Source: Cherax quadricarinatus (Eukaryota > Arthropoda > Malacostraca > Decapoda > Parastacidae). Taken from it: a stretch of DNA of 64,000 bases. This document shows, piece by piece, positions 37,019 through 49,295 of the stretch. The notes beneath the pieces were generated by a model. It was not told the origin of the DNA. It worked only from the letters and a program-made list of their open reading frames with translations, and did not search any database. The stretch is from positions 19,662,847-19,726,846 of the forward strand of contig NC_091301.1 of NCBI RefSeq assembly GCF_038502225.1, in the 5' to 3' direction. The position numbers were made by a program, and so were the translations under genes. Every line of letters starts with the position of its first letter. The first letter of the stretch is position 1.

Positions 37019-37605
37019 AGACAAAACCTCGTCTACAGTCCTGGTTTTGGGGACAAGACGTCGTCTACAGTCCTTGTTGTAGGGACAATACGTCGTCTAC
37101 AGTCCTTGTTGTGGGGACAAGACGTCGTCTACAGTCCTTGTTGTGGGGACAATACGTCGTCTACAGTCCTTGTTGTAGGGACAATACGTCGTCTACAGTC
37201 CTTGTTGTAGGGACAAGACGTCGTCTACAGTCCTTGTTGTAGGGACAATACGTCGTCTACAGTCCTTGTTGTGGGGACAATACGTCGTCTACAGCCCTTG
37301 TTGTGGGGACAATACGTCGTCTACAGTCCTTGTTGTAGGGACAAGACGTCGTCTACAGTCCTTGTTGTAGGGACAATACGTCGTCTACAGTCCTTGTTGT
37401 GGGGACAATACGTCGTCTACAGCCCTTGTTGTGGGGACAATACGTCGTCTACAGTCCTTGTTGTAGGGACAATACGTCGTCTACAGTCCTTGTTGTGGGG
37501 ACAATACGTCGTCTACAGCCCTTGTTGTGGGGACAAGATCTCGTCTACAGTCCTTTTTGTGGGGACAAGACCTCGTCTACAGCCCTTGTGGGGAAACAAG
37601 GAAAC
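37019..37605. repeat. 32-bp minisatellite, ~18 units
   Basis: Units of ggggacaatacgtcgtctac followed by agtccttgttgt, with aag/aat and agt/agc variants. It begins within a few bases of the 3' end of Tx1 copy 2. Because 32 is not a multiple of 3, the ORFs show a 32-residue super-repeat. Confidence 0.95.
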
Positions 37606-38410
37606 TTCATCTCCAGTCTTTGAGAGACAATACAGTGAAATTTCTAAATAATAACAACTGACAATAAACATAGTTATCGTTATAATAGTCTCTATCTAAA
37701 AAAAATTGTCAGAATCCTTCAAGTATATATGCACAAACTGGGACTCTAAGCTTCTCACAGATGTAGTCTTCATGGATTTCCATAAAGATTTCAGTTCAGT
37801 ATTGCATAAAAAAATGCAAATATTTATTCTAAACAAAAGCGATGGGTTCGTGTGGTTGTCACATTAGTTGCATCTGTGTCCTTTTACCTAACATTTTCTC
37901 GGTAATTTTACTATTATTACTATGTTTTTGTTAAGTGAAAGTGAAGAAAAAATAATTAGTTTGCTGGGGGAAAGTTCAAGTGAATATCTCACCTTGTGGT
38001 GTTAAATATTTTGAAAAATGACAGAAATAAAGTGGAAGTTCTCTCTGAGCTCCAGTGTTTGTGACCGTGGTTAGGTAATTTGTCAGTTTCTTTAATATTT
38101 GTGTCTGTTTTAATTATATTTGGTAAAAGAGGCCAGAGTGTTGATATATTTTTTTAAGATATGAGGGGAAAGTAATGAGTGTCTTGTCTGCGAGATTTTG
38201 GGGTAGAAATTACTGGCCGAAATTTAATATTTTCAAGGTGACAAGAAGTCACCCACCTGGACTTGGAAGTCACCCACCATTGTGTCACCCGCTGCGCTGG
38301 ATGTCACCCGCTGCCGACCCCAATATAAACAATATCAGTAGCTGTTATCCAGTTGTTGATTCACCTGCAGTTATCCAGCTGAATCACCCATTGTCACCTC
38401 TTATAGTAGG
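37606..38410. other. Spacer with a Penelope-like end fragment
   Basis: Mostly unassigned. The only recognised part is 37857-37915. The last 8 bases (atagtagg, 38403-38410) form the left target duplication of the hAT-like element. Confidence 0.4.
37857..37915 (+). mobile_element. Truncated copy of the hairpin repeat family
   Basis: Matches 4061-4125 (tgtcacattagttgca, gtgtccttttac, ggtaatt). Similarity begins at tgtcacattag, that is within 4 nt of the predicted hammerhead cleavage site of the other copy (after gtc). Confidence 0.65.
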
Positions 38411-38824
38411 CAGGGGCGTCTAAAATGGGGGGGAGAGAGGGGGACTGGCCTCCCCGGGTGACACCATTTAGGGGGTGACACCATAGAGCCTCTAAAGAAG
38501 GTGACACTAATGACCAAAACAATGCTGCAACAACATAAGAGAAAAATACTTCGTTTCTATAGCCTATTATAGAATTACAGAGTACAAATAGACCTACACA
38601 GGGAAAATCATTGATTTTGATGTGATAGATGATTTTGCAGGATTGCAGGCAAGGAAATTTAAGATAAGATTCACTGAAGTGTTACCTGTACTCAAGGTAA
38701 AATCGGAACTAGTGTTTTTCTTTATTTTTCAAGATTTTTTTTTCATTGTTGGTATTTGAGTTTAGGTTTCCTCAATATTACTACGATTATTTATTTTAAC
38801 AATAATAAAATTCGTTTTTTTTAT

Positions 38825-39650
38825 TATTTTTTTTATTAACACACTGGCCGATTCCCACCAAGGCAGGGAGGCCCGAAAAAGAAAAACTTTCACCATCATT
38901 CACTCCATCACTGTCTTGCCAGAAGGGTGCTTTACACTACAGTTTTTAAACTGCAACATTAACACCCCTCCTTCAGAGTGCAGGCACTGTACTTCCCATC
39001 TCCAGGACTCAAGTCCGGCCTGCCGGTTTCCCTGAACCCCTTCATAAATGTTACTTTGCTCACACTCCAACAGCACGTCAAGTATTAAAAACTATTTGTC
39101 TCCATTCACTCCTATCAAACACGCTCACGCATGCCTGCTGGAAGTCCAAGCCCCTCGCACACAAAACCTCCTTTACCCCCTCCCTCCAACCTTTCCTAGG
39201 CCGACCCCTACCCCGCCTTTCTTCCACTACAGACTGATACACTCTTGAAGTCATTCTGTTTCGCTCCATTCTCTCTACATGTCTGAACCACCTCAATAAC
39301 CCTTCCTCAGCCCTCTGGACAACAGTTTTGGTAATCCCGCACCTCCTCCTAACTTCCAAACTACGAATTCTCTGCATTATATTCACACCACACATTGCCC
39401 TCAGACATGACATCTCCACTGCCTCCAGCCTTCTCCTCGCTGCAACATTCATCACCCATGCTTCACACCCATATAAGAGCGTTGGTAAAACTATACTCTC
39501 ATACATTCCCATCTTTGCCTCCAAGGACAAAGTTCTTTGTCTCCACAGACTCCTAAGTGCACTGCTCACCCTTTTCCCCTCATCAATTCTATGATTCACC
39601 TCATCTTTCATAGACCCATCCGCTGACACGTCCACTCCCAAATATCTGAA
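38825..39650 (-). pseudogene. RTE-type LINE, C-terminal reverse transcriptase end and 3' tail
   Basis: The minus strand from ~39641 to 39078 is open for 187 codons. It begins VDVSADGSMKDEVNHRIDEG, then LPTLLYGCEAWVM, LRRWFRHVERME-type text and RGRPRKGW. This is the conserved C-terminal region of RTE-clade proteins. The 3' UTR and tail follow down to ~38825. The rest of the element is missing, and the 5' side folds back at 39653. It is nested in a hAT-like element. Confidence 0.85.
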
Positions 39651-39849
39651 TACAGCGGATGGGTCTATGAAAGATGAGGTGAATCATAGAATTGATGAGG
39701 GGAAAAGGGTGAGCGGTGCACTTAGGAGTCTGTGGAGACAAAGAACTTTGTCCTTGGAGGCAAAGAGGGAAATGTATGAGAGTATAGTTTTACCAACGCT
39801 CTTATATGGGTGTGAAGCATGGGTGATGAATGGTGCAGCGAGAAGGCCT
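39429..39849. repeat. Fold-back of RTE sequence, ~197-bp arms, 27-nt loop
   Basis: 39429-39625 and 39653-39849 are near-perfect reverse complements (ends ...gacccatccgctg and cagcggatgggtc...). Right after the second arm, gcctccagccttctcctcgc (39846-39865) repeats 39421-39440 in direct orientation. That marks a strand-switch junction. Confidence 0.9.
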
Positions 39850-40069
39850 CCAGCCTTCTCCTCGCTTCTTCTCCTTCATCATATGGCCTTTAAAAGTTCT
39901 CATTGCTAAACTTTAGTCACTGGTCATGCAGTAGTGATGTAACTGGAGTTTACTTCCCTATCGCCCCGCCCTTGGATTTCATGGAGGTGACACCAAAGAT
40001 GCTTCCCCGGGTGACACCAAAGATTCCGCACCGGGTGACACCAACTCTAGCGACGCCTCTGATAGTGGG

Positions 40070-41960
40070 TGCCGTCTGACTATCGCTCAGTTGCTGCCCC
40101 GTCAAGGGATGCCTTTGTGAAGGACACCTCTCGTTAAATACCTGGCCAATTAAAGTGTTACAACATGCTGTAAAGTGTTTTAGTGACACCTAAGTGTTCT
40201 TCTAAGGACAAACTGTGAGATACCTTCCTTACTTTAGGTCTGAATTTCTTTGGTACTACAAGACTATTTGATTTTGATACTCTTCACCTCCACCTCCTCT
40301 GGCTGTCTGATTCAAGGAAGGAGGAATATATTGCTGTTAACTACCTGCTGTGACTCACTTGTTGACTGCCTAATTAATAATCTGCCCCACCCAGTTACTG
40401 TTTGTCAGCCATCTACCCACTGTCTGCTGCCTGTCATCTACCATTCACCTGCCATATTGGTTGAACAACTGCTTCACTTCCTAGCATCTGCTGCCTGTGA
40501 TCTTGCCTTTTTCGCCTCTGCTAAATATAATTAGCAATGATACTGCTGTCTGCTGCCTGTGCTAGCTGTGTTAGCTGAACTGCTGTTTCCTAGCTATTGG
40601 TGAATATGACTACCACTGTGCTATGGTGGAGTACCATGGATGTTGGCTAGTGTGCTAAGGGCAGATTACTTGCCATCCAAGAGTTGCCCTTTTCGGAGAT
40701 GCGGAAGGATGTCACCCGTCAGGGTGGACTCAAGCTGTTGGTCCTAGTCGTCCTGCCGGAGGCCTGCCTCCCAGGATATATTTAGACCCACCGTAGTGGT
40801 AGCAACGGATCAGTCTTCTTCAAGATGCCACCTGTCTGCTGCTACTGGCTTAGTATGGGACCTGTCTGCTGTTTTGCTGGCCTGCTTGTACCGCTGGTAT
40901 GGGACTGTCCTGCCAGCCAGGAGGAAGAGAGGAGTATGAGATGTTCCCAGCCTACCTTCGACCTATCAGAGATGTGAGTATATTACCTGTGTGGAATGAG
41001 ACGACCTTGGAAATGATCCTGTAACCCAGGCCACCTTTTTTACGAGGCCATTGGATATTTGCAGTGGTGCAGCACAGTGAAGCGTTTAAAGGAGAGATGA
41101 ATGACAAGATGGTTTTTGCACAAGGGAGCCATCGTTTGTGCTGTCCAACTGTGAATGTCTGCTGATTAAACTACCCTCTTTGATAGTTGAAAAGGTTGTG
41201 GAAACTTAAGTGTTAGTGTATTAAGGTATTGAAAACTCTCTTTTGTATTTTGATAAAAAAAAAGAAATCTTTTGAGTACTGAATAAATATTTGTTAAGTT
41301 TAAAATTGCCTGTGATGGTCATTTTGTTTGTTGTTTGTGAAACTGATTTTTTTTTTTTTTTGTGTGTGTAATAAATTTTTTTGATAAAGTTAAGAGTTAG
41401 GAGGAAGGACAGTCTTAGATTATCCTAGTTATCAGCTATTTTAAAAGAGAAAAAGATAGGGGGCAGATATGTAAACCCATGATACCTTCATAAACTAGTT
41501 TTGTCAGGAATATATCAGCTCTAAGAGCGACGACCACATAGTGAGTCTCCCACTAGAGCTGACCTTTCTAGCCAAAGTAATGAGAGTTGTTAAGGTTTAT
41601 ATAAGCTCAAGGAAAGTAGCTAAGAGAAGACTTGGGGACCAGACTCTGTCAGAGACGAACCTGAGGTCCTGTGTGAAGTGTTGTGACCCGAAGCTAGGAG
41701 CTTGCCTGATTTAAAGTGATCAACAAGGGCTCTAAACTGCGAGGGAAGGTTCATTTGGGTTCACTGTATTGTATTCCCCTATCTTAATTATCTTGTATAT
41801 TCCCAGAAATCATAGTATAAAATCCCTTTCATATTAAGTGAGTATGACATTGATACAAGTAATTAAGTACTGATAAATTGTAATATTGTGAATAACAGTA
41901 TTTACTTCCCCCATCCTTAATTTGTTGTTCTTAATAAGACCGACTGTTACTGACGAGGTT
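40070..41960. other. Long unassigned interval
   Basis: About 1.9 kb without a convincing ORF. ctgtctgctgcctgt is repeated loosely between 40410 and 40560, and there is a T run near 41348. It may include degraded mobile-element termini, but I cannot name one. Confidence 0.4.
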
Positions 41961-42059
41961 AAGTGAAGTTAAGAAAAGTTACCATTAGTGGTGAGGTGGT
42001 GCACAAAGTTGACACCCACACCCGCGCCCACACTGTCCCTGCTACCACTCTCACCCAAA

Positions 42060-42122
42060 CACCCACACGCTCATCCACACGCCCACACGCTCATCCACAC
42101 GCCCACACGCTCACCCACACAC
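42060..42122. repeat. 20-bp tandem repeat, ~3 units
   Basis: Units of acgcccacacgctcatccac, the last with minor changes. Confidence 0.9.
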
Positions 42123-42295
42123 ATGAGAAGGCCAAACATTTCACCTCCACTTCTCATTTGTTGGTCTGGTTTATCCTACAGCTGCATGACAGCGACTTCC
42201 CCCCTTCCCACCTTCCCCCTCCCTCCCACCTTGCCACGACAGCAGTCTCTCCCCGCCACTCTTCACCCGTCGCTATGGCATCTGCGTCACCTTCA

Positions 42296-43530
42296 TTTCC
42301 CGACCCTCGCAATAGAACCGACTTTCCCTCCACTCTCCCCACCCTTGTAATAGAATCGGCTTTCCCTCCACTCCCCACCCTCGCAATAGAACCGGCCTTC
42401 CCTCCACTTCCCCAACCCTCGCAACAGAACCGGCCTTCCCTCCACTCCCCCACCCTCGCAATAGAACCGGCCTTCCCTCCACTCCCCCACCCTCGCAATA
42501 GAACCGGCCTTCCCTCCACTCCCCCCACCCTCGCAATAGAATCGGCTTTCCCTTCATTCCCCCATCCTCGCAATAGAACCAGCCTTCCCTCCACTCCCCC
42601 ATCCTCGCAATAGAACCAGCCTTCCCTCCACTCCCCCACCCTCGCAACAGAACCGGTCTTCCCTCCACTTCTCTCACCCTCGCAATAGAACCAGCCTTCC
42701 CTCCACTCCCCACACCCTCGTAATAGAACCAGCCTTCCCTCCACTTCTCTCACCCTCGCAATAGAACCGGTCTTCCCTCCACTCCCCTCACACTCGCAAT
42801 AGAACCAGCCCTCTACTCCCCCACCCTCGCAATAGAACCGGCCTTCCCTCCACTCCCCCACCCTCGCAATAGAACCCGCTTTCCCTTCACTTCTCCCACC
42901 CTCGCAAATAGAACCGGTCTTCCCTCCACTCCCCCACCCTCGCAATAGAACTGGCTTTCCCTCCACTTCTCCCGCCCTCGCAAATAGAACCGGTCTTCCC
43001 TCCACTCCCCCACCCTCGCAATAGAACCGGCTTTCCCTCCAATTCTCCCACCCTCGCAAATAGAACCGGCCTTCCCTCCACTTCTCCCACCCTCGCAATA
43101 GAACCGGCCTTCCCTCCACTTCTCCCACCCTCGCAAATAGAACCGGCCTTCCCTCCACTCCCCCACCCTCGCAATAGAACTGGCTTTCCCTCCACTTCTC
43201 CCGCCCTCGCAAATAGAACCGGTCTTCCCTCCACTCCCCCACCCTCGCAATAGAACCGGCTTTCCCTCCACTCCCCACCCTCGCAATAGGATCGGCCTTC
43301 CCTCCACTTCTCCCACCCTCGCAATAGAACTGGCCTTCCCTCCACTCCCCCACCCTCGCAATAGAACCGGCCTTCCCTCCATTTCCCCCATCCTAGCAAT
43401 AGAACCGGCTTTCCATTCACTCCACCCTCGCAATGGAACCGGCCTTCCCTTCACCCCACCCTCGCAATAGAACCAGCCTTCCACTCCCCCCATCCTCGCA
43501 ATAGAACCAGCCTTCCCTCCAGTCCCCCCC
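42296..43530. repeat. 37-bp minisatellite, ~33 units
   Basis: Units of ccctcgcaatagaaccggcc followed by ttccctccactccccca, with variants (cgcaaatag, cggtcttc, ccagcctt, cggctttc, ttctcccac). The minus strand translates as a 37-residue super-repeat (REGRFYCEGG, RPVLLRGWG, KAGSIARVG), explaining the ~400-codon ORF. Pairs such as ggctttcc...ttctcccgccctcgcaaatag recur as longer-range duplications (42950 and 43180). Confidence 0.96.
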
Positions 43531-43794
43531 CCCTCACTACACTGAGTTTTGCAGGCTGCATTGCAATTTGCATATAAAGTCTATCAATTGCGCTGTCCGT
43601 TGTGGGCCCTCGAGCAAGAGGGGATTTGGGGTAGGGGGTTTTGGGGGTCATGGCGAGGGGAGGGGAGGGAATGGGAGGGGTGGTAATGGGAGTGGAGGGG
43701 TGTTTGTTTTAGGAGTCTACCTTCCGTTTGGGCGTCTGTTACCCTTTTTCCTGTTTCTACTTTTTATATATGTTTCTGTTTTAAAGTTTTCTTT

Positions 43795-43795
<1 letters not shown>

Positions 43796-43866
<71 letters not shown>
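43796..43866. repeat. (CT)n microsatellite
   Basis: About 70 bp of CT, then a short (CA)n. Confidence 0.95.
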
Positions 43867-43868
<2 letters not shown>

Positions 43869-43883
43869 CACACACACACACTA

Positions 43884-44035
43884 GCAAATGATGTAGTGGA
43901 GGCAGGAACCATACATAACTTTAAGACGAGGTTTGACAAAGCTCAGGGAGCAGAGAGAGAGAGAGGACCTAGCAGCGATAAGTGAAGAGGCGGAGCCAGG
44001 AGCTGAGTCTCGACCCCTGCAACCACAAATAGGTT

Positions 44036-44067
<32 letters not shown>
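43884..44067 (+). pseudogene. CR1/L2-like LINE 3' end, copy D
   Basis: Plus-strand C-terminal codons (NDVVEAGTIHNFKTRFDKAQ), a short 3' UTR with cgacccctgcaaccac, then ttagtac joined to an (ac)n tail at 44040-44067. It has the same terminal structure as copies B, C and E but on the opposite strand, so the microsatellite is on the element's 3' side in both orientations. Confidence 0.85.
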
Positions 44068-44760
<693 letters not shown>

Positions 44761-45029
44761 GACGAAAAGAAAGAATTTAATGTTAATGTTCTAAATGATT
44801 GAAAATAAATTGGATATCGTAGGATAGTTCCAGTGGGAAGGTGTAAGTGGGGTTAGATCAGGTGGTGCTTCTTGTAAAATCAACACTGAAGGAGTAGCAG
44901 TTATATTTAATGATCGAATATGGCAACAGAAGATGGGGTGTAAGTATTTAAATTCCTGAGTTATGTGGATCAGAATTTGGGTGGGATGTGCGGAAGTGGG
45001 TTATAGTAAGTATTTTTTCAGTTGGGAAG

Positions 45030-45145
45030 AGAGATGTGTAGAGGAGAGAGAGAGATTTTTGGAGGTGAAGAGCGAATGATTAGGGAGTTTTACACCTGTT
45101 GAGAAAATAATTGTTGTTGGGTCCTTAAACGCTAATATCTGAGAA
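45030..45145 (+). pseudogene. RTE-type endonuclease remnant, left part
   Basis: The plus-strand frame through 45110 reads VEKIIVVGSLNANI, a stop, then ENEVEGGVR. This resembles the conserved GDLNA(R)V block of RTE-clade AP endonucleases, with D changed to S. The same frame passes straight into the 21-bp array (EVDGxVR units) and resumes in phase at 49010. It is degraded by several stops. Confidence 0.65.
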
Positions 45146-48100
45146 AATGAAGTAGAGGGTGGAGTACGTGAAGTAGATGGCTGAGTACGTGAAGTAGATG
45201 GCTGAGTACGTGAAGTATATGGCTAAGTACGTGAAGTAGATGGCTGAGTACGTGAAGTAGATGGCTGAGTACGTGAAGTAGATGGCTGAGTACGTGAAGT
45301 AGATGGCTGAGTACGTGAAGTAGATGGCTGAGTACGTGAAGTAGATGGCTGAGTACGTGAAGTATATGGCTAAGTACGTGAAGTAGATGGCTGAGTACGT
45401 GAAGTAGATGGCTGAGTACGTGAAGTATATGGCTAAGTACGTGAAGTAGATGGCTGAGTACGTGAAGTAGATGGCTGAGTACGTGAAGTATATGGCTAAG
45501 TACGTGAAGTATATGGCTGAGTACGTGAAGTAGATGGCTGAGTACGTGAAGTAGATGGCTGAGTACGTGAAGTATATGGCTAAGTACGTGAAGTAGATGG
45601 CTGAGTACGTGAAGTAGATGGCTGAGTACGTGAAGTATATGGCTAAGTACGTGAAGTATATGGCTGAGTACGTGAAGTAGATGGCTGAGTACGTGAAGTA
45701 GATGGCTGAGTACGTGAAGTAGATGGCTGAGTACGTGAAGTAGATGGCGGAGTACGTGAAGTAGATGGCAGAGTACGTGTAGAGGACGGAGTACGTGAAG
45801 TAGATGGTGGTGTACGTAATGTACAGGGCGGAGTACGTGAAGTAGATGGCTGAGTACGTGAAGTAGATGGCGGAGTACGTGAAGTAGATGGCAGAGTACG
45901 TGAAGTAGAGCACGGAGTACGTGAAGTAGATGGTGGTGTACGTAATGTACAGGGCGGAGTACGTGAAGTAGATGGCTGAGTACGTGAAGTAGATGGCTGA
46001 GTACGTGAAGTAGATGGCGGAGTACGTGAAGTAGATGGCAGAGTACGTGAAGTAGATGGCGGAGTACGTGAAGTAGATGGCTGAGTACGTGAAGTAGATG
46101 ACAGAGTACGTGAAGTAGATGGCAGAGTACGTGAAGTAGAGGACGGAGTACGTGAAGTAGATGACGGAGTACGTGAAGTAGATGGCGGAGTACGTGAAGT
46201 TAAGGACGGAGTACGTGAAGTAGATGGTGGTGTACGTAATGTACAGGGCGGAGTACGTGAAGTAGATGGCGGAGTACGTGAAATAAAGGGTGGTTTACGT
46301 GAAGTAGATGGCTGAGTACGTGAAGTAGATGGCTAAGTACGTGAAGTAGATGGCGGAGTACGTGAAGTAGATGGCGGAGTACGTGAAGTAGATGGCGGAG
46401 TACGTGAAGTAGATGGCGGAGTACGTGAAGTAGATAGCGGAGTACGTGAAGTAGATGGCGGAGTACGTGAAGTAGAGGACGGAGTACGTGAAGTAGAAGA
46501 CGGAGTACGTGAAGTAGATGGCGGAGAACGTGAAGTAGATGGCGGAGTACGTGAAGTAGATGGCGGAGTACGTGAAGTAGAGGACGGAGTACGTGAAATA
46601 GATGGCGGAGTACGTGAAATAGATGGCGGAGTACGTGAAGTAGAGGACGGAGTACGTGAAGTAGATGGCGGAGAACGTGAAGTAGATGGCGGAGTACGTG
46701 AAGTAGAGGACGGAGTACGTGAAGTAGATGGCGGAGTACGTGAAGTAGATGGCGGAGTACGTGAAGTAGATGGCGGAGTACGTGAAGTAGATGGTGGTGT
46801 ACGTAATGTACAGGGCGGAGTACGTGAAGTAGATGGCTGAGTACGTGAAGTAGATGGCGGAGTACGTGAAGTAGATGGCAGAGTACGTGAAGTAGAGCAC
46901 GGAGTACGTGAAGTAGATGGTGGTGTACGTAATGTACAGGGCGGAGTACGTGAAGTAGATGGCTGAGTACGTGAAGTAGATGGCTGAGTACGTGAAGTAG
47001 ATGGCGGAGTACGTGAAGTAGATGGCAGAGTACGTGAAGTAGAGGACGGAGTACGTGAAGTAGAGGGTGGTGTACGTAATGTACAGGGCGGAGTACGTGA
47101 AGTAGAGGGCGGAGTACGTGAAGTAGAGGGCGGAGTACGTGAAATAAAGGGTGGTTTACGTGAAGTAGATGGCTGAGTACGTGAAGTAGATGACAGAGTA
47201 CGTGAAGTAGATGGCTGAGTACGTGAAGTAGATGGCTGAGTACGTGAAGTAGATGGCTGAGTACGTGAAGTAGATGGCTGAGTACGTGAAGTAGATGGCA
47301 GAGTACGTGAAGTAGAGGACGGAGTACGTGAAGTAGATGGCAGAGTACGTGAAGTAGATGGCAGAGTACGTGAAGTAGATGGCTGAGTACGTGAAGTAGA
47401 TGGCAGAGTACGTGAAGTAGAGGACGGAGTACGTGAAGTAGATGACGGAGTACGTGAAGTAGATGGCGGAGTACGTGAAGTTAAGGACGGAGTACGTGAA
47501 GTAGATGGTGGTGTACGTAATGTACAGGGCGGAGTACGTGAAGTAGATGGCGGAGTGCGTGAAATAAAGGGTGGTTTACGTGAAGTAGATGGCTGAGTAC
47601 GTGATGTAGATGGCTAAGTACGTGAAGTAGATGGCAGAGTACGTGAAGTAGAGGACGGAGTACGTGAAGTAGAGGGTGGTGTACGTAATGTACAGGGCGG
47701 AGTACGTGAAGTAGAGGACGGAGTACGTGAAGTAGATGGTGGTGTACGTAATGTACAGGGCGGAGTACGTGAAGTAGATGGCGGAGTACGTGAAATAAAG
47801 GGTGGTTTACGTGAAGTAGATGGCTGAGTACGTGAAGGAGATGGCGGAGTACGTGAAGTAGATGGCTGAGTACGTGAAGTAGATGGCGGAGTACGTGAAG
47901 TAGATGGTGGAATACGTGAAGTAGATGGCGGAGTACGTGAAGTAGATGGCGGAGAACATGAAGTAGATGGCGGAGTACGTGAAGTAGATGGCGGAGTAGG
48001 TGAAGTAGATGGCGGAGAACGTGAAGTAGATGGCGGAGTACGTGAAGTAGAGGACGGAGTACGTGAAGTAGAGGACGGAGTACGTGAAGTAGATTGCGGA

Positions 48101-49020
48101 GAACTTGAAGTAGATGGCGGAGTACGTGAAGTAGAGGACGGAGTACGTGAAGTAGATGGCGGAGTACGTGAAGTAGATGGCGGAGTACGTGAAGTAGATG
48201 GCGGAGTACGTGAAGTAGATGGCGGAGTACGTGAAGTAGATGGCGGAGTACGTGAAGTAGATGGCGGAGTACGTGAAGTAGATGGCGGAGTACGTGAAGT
48301 AGATGGCGGAGTACGTGAAGTAGAGGATGGAGTACGTGAAGTAGAAGACGGAGTACGTGAAGTAGATGGCGGAGAACGTGAAGTAGATGGCGGAGTACGT
48401 GAAGTAGATGGCGGAGTACGTGAAGTAGAGGACGGAGTACGTGAAGTAGATGGCGGAGTACGTGAAATAGATGGCGGAGTACGTGAAGTAGAGGACGGAG
48501 TACGTGAAGTAGATGGCGGAGAACGTGAAGTAGATGGCGGAGTACGTGAAGTAGAGGACGGAGTACGTGAAGTAGATGGCGGAGTACGTGAAGTAGATGG
48601 CGGAGTACGTGAAGTAGATGGCGGAGTACGTGAAGTAGATGGCGGAGTACGTGAAGTAGATGGCGGAGTACGTGAAGTAGAGGACGGAGTACGTGAAGTA
48701 GATGGCGGAGTACGTGAAGTAGATGGCGGAGTACGTGAAGTAGATGGCGGAGTACGTGAAGTAGATGGCGGAGTACGTGAAGTAGATGGCGGAGTACGTG
48801 AAGTAGAGGACGGAGTACGTGAAGTAGATGGCGGAGTACGTGAAGTAGATGGCGGAGTACGTGAAGTAGATGGCGGAGTACGTGAAGTAGATGGCGGAGT
48901 ACGTGAAGTAGATGGCGGAGTACGTGAAGTAGAGGACGGAGTACGTGAAGTAGATGGCGGAGTACGTGAAGTAGATGGCGGAGTACGTGAAGCAAAGAGT
49001 GGTGTACGTGAAGTAGAGGG
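45130..49020. repeat. 21-bp minisatellite, ~3.9 kb, ~185 units
   Basis: Units read gaa gta gat ggc gga gta cgt, or with tga in place of gga; that is EVDGGVR or EVDG-stop-VR on plus, and the heptads YFTYSAI or LLHVLRH on minus. Variants include gaggacgga, gatggcaga, gagggtggt and gtacgtaatgtacagggc. The last marks recurrent higher-order blocks (45.80, 45.94, 46.23, 46.79, 46.92, 47.07, 47.51, 47.68, 47.74 kb). The left end is rich in ggctga and ggctaa units, the right end in ggcgga. The array is embedded in an RTE endonuclease remnant. Confidence 0.96.
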
Positions 49021-49295
49021 AGGAGTACGTAAGTTTAGAGTGCCACTGTTAAATAATGAGGGCGGGGGCTGTAATACGGCTACTTATGAAAACAGGTTTG
49101 GTAATAACCTAAAAGAGGAATACGCATTAAAAAAATATGGATAAATAAGTACATGAAATACGATATAGATTGCAATGACAGTAGTTCGTTAGACAATATA
49201 TGAGGAGGCAGAAGGTTGATGGTTAGACTTTTGGATATGCAAGTTTTTAGAGTAGCGACAGTTCATTATTTAGTGGGAGCTACGGGGAAGGTGAC
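49005..49295 (+). pseudogene. RTE-type endonuclease remnant, right part
   Basis: From 49010 the plus frame reads EVEGGVRKFRVPLLNNEGG, like the V(V)GKFGVPxxNENG block that follows the GDLNA motif in RTE endonucleases. Further on, after frame shifts, it reads MVRLLDMQVFRVATVHYLVG (~49220-49285), like the terminal ...RG...SDHYLV block. Codons 45110 and 49010 are 3900 nt apart, exactly 1300 codons, so the array has not changed the phase. It is clearly a pseudogene. Confidence 0.65.

Larger units (their letters stand above)
38411..40061. mobile_element. hAT-like non-autonomous DNA transposon with nested RTE
   Basis: The left terminus is CAGGGGCGTC (38411-38420). The right terminus, reverse-complemented, is CAGAGGCGTC (ending 40061). 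The flanking 8-bp duplications are atagtagg (38403-38410) and atagtggg (40062-40069), with one mismatch. CAGGGGCG-type ends with 8-bp duplications are typical of hAT elements. Both flanks inside the ends carry gggtgacacca blocks in opposite orientation. No transposase ORF is seen. The middle is occupied by an RTE fragment. Confidence 0.72.

Noticed and set aside
42154..43353. 399-codon minus-strand ORF with a glycine/arginine-rich repeat
   Set aside because: Explained by the 37-bp minisatellite cycling through frames.
47481..48995. 504-codon Leu/His-rich heptad ORF (LLHVLRH) that could be read as a coiled coil
   Set aside because: Translation of the 21-bp minisatellite on the antisense strand of an RTE remnant. 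The heptad spacing is simply 21/3.
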